42,305 nt of DNA from Lachnospiraceae bacterium (GTDB lineage: Bacteria > Bacillota > Clostridia > Lachnospirales > Lachnospiraceae): contig JAJQFS010000037.1 of NCBI GenBank assembly GCA_021200995.1, positions 1 to 42,305 of the forward strand. The letters run 5' to 3'. The position numbers and the translations under genes were made by a program. Below, piece after piece: positions 41,281 through 42,305 of the stretch (positions are counted from its first letter, which is position 1; every line of letters starts with the position of its first letter). A model generated the notes under the pieces. That model did no database searches and was not told where the DNA came from. It was given only the letters and a program-made list of their open reading frames with translations.

Positions 41281-42305
41281 TTTACCACCGCCTTGCCATC
41301 CTCCGCGCGGTAACTCATAATGTCATCCGGGCGGAAATGAATCGTCACCTTTTCTCCTGTTTCATAAGGACGGGAACCGTCGTTTTTTTCAATCACACGG
41401 ACCTGCTGGCCCATGGTGTCCACGGTGTATTTGATATACAGACCGTAATATTCCATGCTGCGGACAATGCCTTCGTAGGAAATGCTGTCCTCGGACCGCG
41501 CCACATTGACATGGAGGCGCTCCAGACGGATATAGTGGTGATCCTGCGGCTGAATCGAAACTCCCGAGGCGATCAGATCCTCCGCGATTTTTCCTTCCAG
41601 ACGGTTGATGTCCCCGATGAAATTACAGACAAATTCGGTGGCGGAATGATTATACACCTCGTTCGGCGTTCCCACCTGTTCGATGCAGCCCTGGTTGAAT
41701 ACGGCGATCCGGTTGGACAACGTCAGCGCTTCCTCCTGGTCATGCGTCACGTAAATGGAAGTGATTCCAAACTCCGCCTGCATCTTTTTCAGCTCATTGC
41801 GCAGCTGAATTCTCAACTTGGCGTCCAGGTTGGAGAGCGGTTCATCCAGACAAATGATACTGGGATTGGTCACAAGCGCTCTGGCGATCGCGACACGCTG
41901 CTGCTGGCCGCCGGAGAGCTGGGACACCGCCTTTTTCAGCTGCTCGTCTGTCAGATCCACCTTTCTGGCAATCTCGCGCACTTTCTGGTCTATCTCGGCC
42001 TTTTTTAACTTCTGCACCTTCAGCCCATAAGCGATATTATCATAAACTGTCATGGTCGGGAACAGGGCGTAGCTTTGAAATACAATGCCGATATTCCGCT
42101 TCTCAATGGGCATATGGGTGATATCCTGGCCCTTGACGCAGACGGTTCCCGATTCCGGCTCAATAAAGCCCGTGATCGTGCGCAGCATCGTCGTCTTGCC
42201 GCAGCCGGAGGGTCCCAGAAATGTAAAAAACTCGCCCTCCTTCACATGGACATTGATGTGATGCAAAGCGGTAAAATCCCCAAATTTGACTACTATGTCG
42301 TTTAA
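41277..42305 (-). CDS. ABC transporter ATP-binding protein (5' end cut by window edge)
   Basis: The frame is open to the right edge; the visible upstream residues [20 protein letters not shown] show that the gene starts beyond 42305. The nucleotide-binding domain is complete from Walker A ([14 protein letters not shown]) through the Q-loop ([15 protein letters not shown]), signature ([16 protein letters not shown]), Walker B ([12 protein letters not shown]) and H-loop ([14 protein letters not shown]). The C-terminal ~110 residues are a TOBE domain, typical of PotA/FbpC/PhnT importers. It energises the fused permease encoded next, with overlapping start and stop codons. Confidence 0.92.
   Translation of the reverse strand, partial: LNDIVVKFGDFTALHHINVHVKEGEFFTFLGPSGCGKTTMLRTITGFIEPESGTVCVKGQDITHMPIEKRNIGIVFQSYALFPTMTVYDNIAYGLKVQKLKKAEIDQKVREIARKVDLTDEQLKKAVSQLSGGQQQRVAIARALVTNPSIICLDEPLSNLDAKLRIQLRNELKKMQAEFGITSIYVTHDQEEALTLSNRIAVFNQGCIEQVGTPNEVYNHSATEFVCNFIGDINRLEGKIAEDLIASGVSIQPQDHHYIRLERLHVNVARSEDSISYEGIVRSMEYYGLYIKYTVDTMGQQVRVIEKNDGSRPYETGEKVTIHFRPDDIMSYRAEDGKAVVK

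Noticed and set aside
41268-42008. Plus-strand frame of 246 codons
   Set aside because: Antisense shadow of the ABC ATPase.
1-42305. CRISPR arrays, insertion sequences, rRNA and known riboswitches
   Set aside because: I looked for regularly spaced direct repeats, transposase motifs, rRNA signatures and T-box or other riboswitch-like leaders and saw none I could support.

Overview
The window looks like chromosomal DNA of a Clostridia bacterium, most likely a Lachnospiraceae. Evidence: strong AGGAGG ribosome-binding sites; consensus sigma-A promoters with 17-base spacers, several with extended -10 elements; the gene order dnaX-ybaB-recR; the CvpA / DUF5711 / LysM block; and a phosphofructokinase of the GGNGT/PKTIDND type. 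No reference was searched, so the taxonomy is inference. Almost everything is on the minus strand.

Region 1 (1-9572, minus) is an exopolysaccharide or capsule locus. It is read from a fused Wzz-type chain-length regulator/tyrosine kinase (7800-9572) through a TagA/CpsF glycosyltransferase, GT4 enzymes, an APH-fold kinase, two related nucleotidyltransferase-like proteins (one fused to a thymidylate-kinase-like domain), another GT4 and a GT2 cut by the window edge. The part below about 7.6 kb is clearly more AT-rich than the rest, as expected for an exchangeable serotype region. Two genes are out of frame exactly at G8 and G9 tracts. Either they are phase-variable switches or the assembly has homopolymer errors. 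The leader of the locus (9573-9976) has a terminator-like hairpin and a 17-base inverted repeat.

Region 2 (10072-15668) holds a zinc-ribbon gene, a GH127 beta-L-arabinofuranosidase, then a graveyard of remnants (headless SDR, MATE fragment, a 41-residue tail of an unknown protein), an ORF6N-domain gene with a probable frameshift at its end, and two palindromic elements.

Region 3 (15811-22584, minus) is a likely co-transcribed sulfur/peptide cluster behind a perfect TTGACA-17-TATAAT promoter: esterase, ATP-grasp ligase, LysR regulator, Cys/Met-metabolism PLP enzyme, stand-alone glutamate-cysteine ligase, class I/II aminotransferase. A gamma-glutamylcysteine-forming enzyme beside an orphan ATP-grasp ligase suggests a low-molecular-weight thiol or gamma-glutamyl peptide pathway. 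This is inference and the product is unknown.

Region 4 (22828-23809) is mostly non-coding: a run of seven tight triloop hairpins, then a plus-strand promoter followed by a predicted pseudoknotted RNA and the first ~43 codons of an Abi_2/AbiF-like gene (a decayed abortive-infection unit), and a minus-strand tRNA-Asn.

Region 5 (23888-31620) is housekeeping: CvpA, DUF5711, LysM protein, acylphosphatase, RecR, YbaB, DnaX and phosphofructokinase. Region 6 (31761-37104) is a Tat translocase operon (two TatA/B-like subunits, TatC) followed by a multi-cluster ferredoxin-like protein and a CPBP membrane protease, with trigger factor upstream. Region 7 (37168-42305) has plus-strand tadA and an SGNH esterase whose catalytic His appears replaced by Arg, then minus-strand genes for an ABC importer (ATPase, fused double permease) overlapping a HAD hydrolase, an arrangement reminiscent of phosphosugar or phosphonate import.
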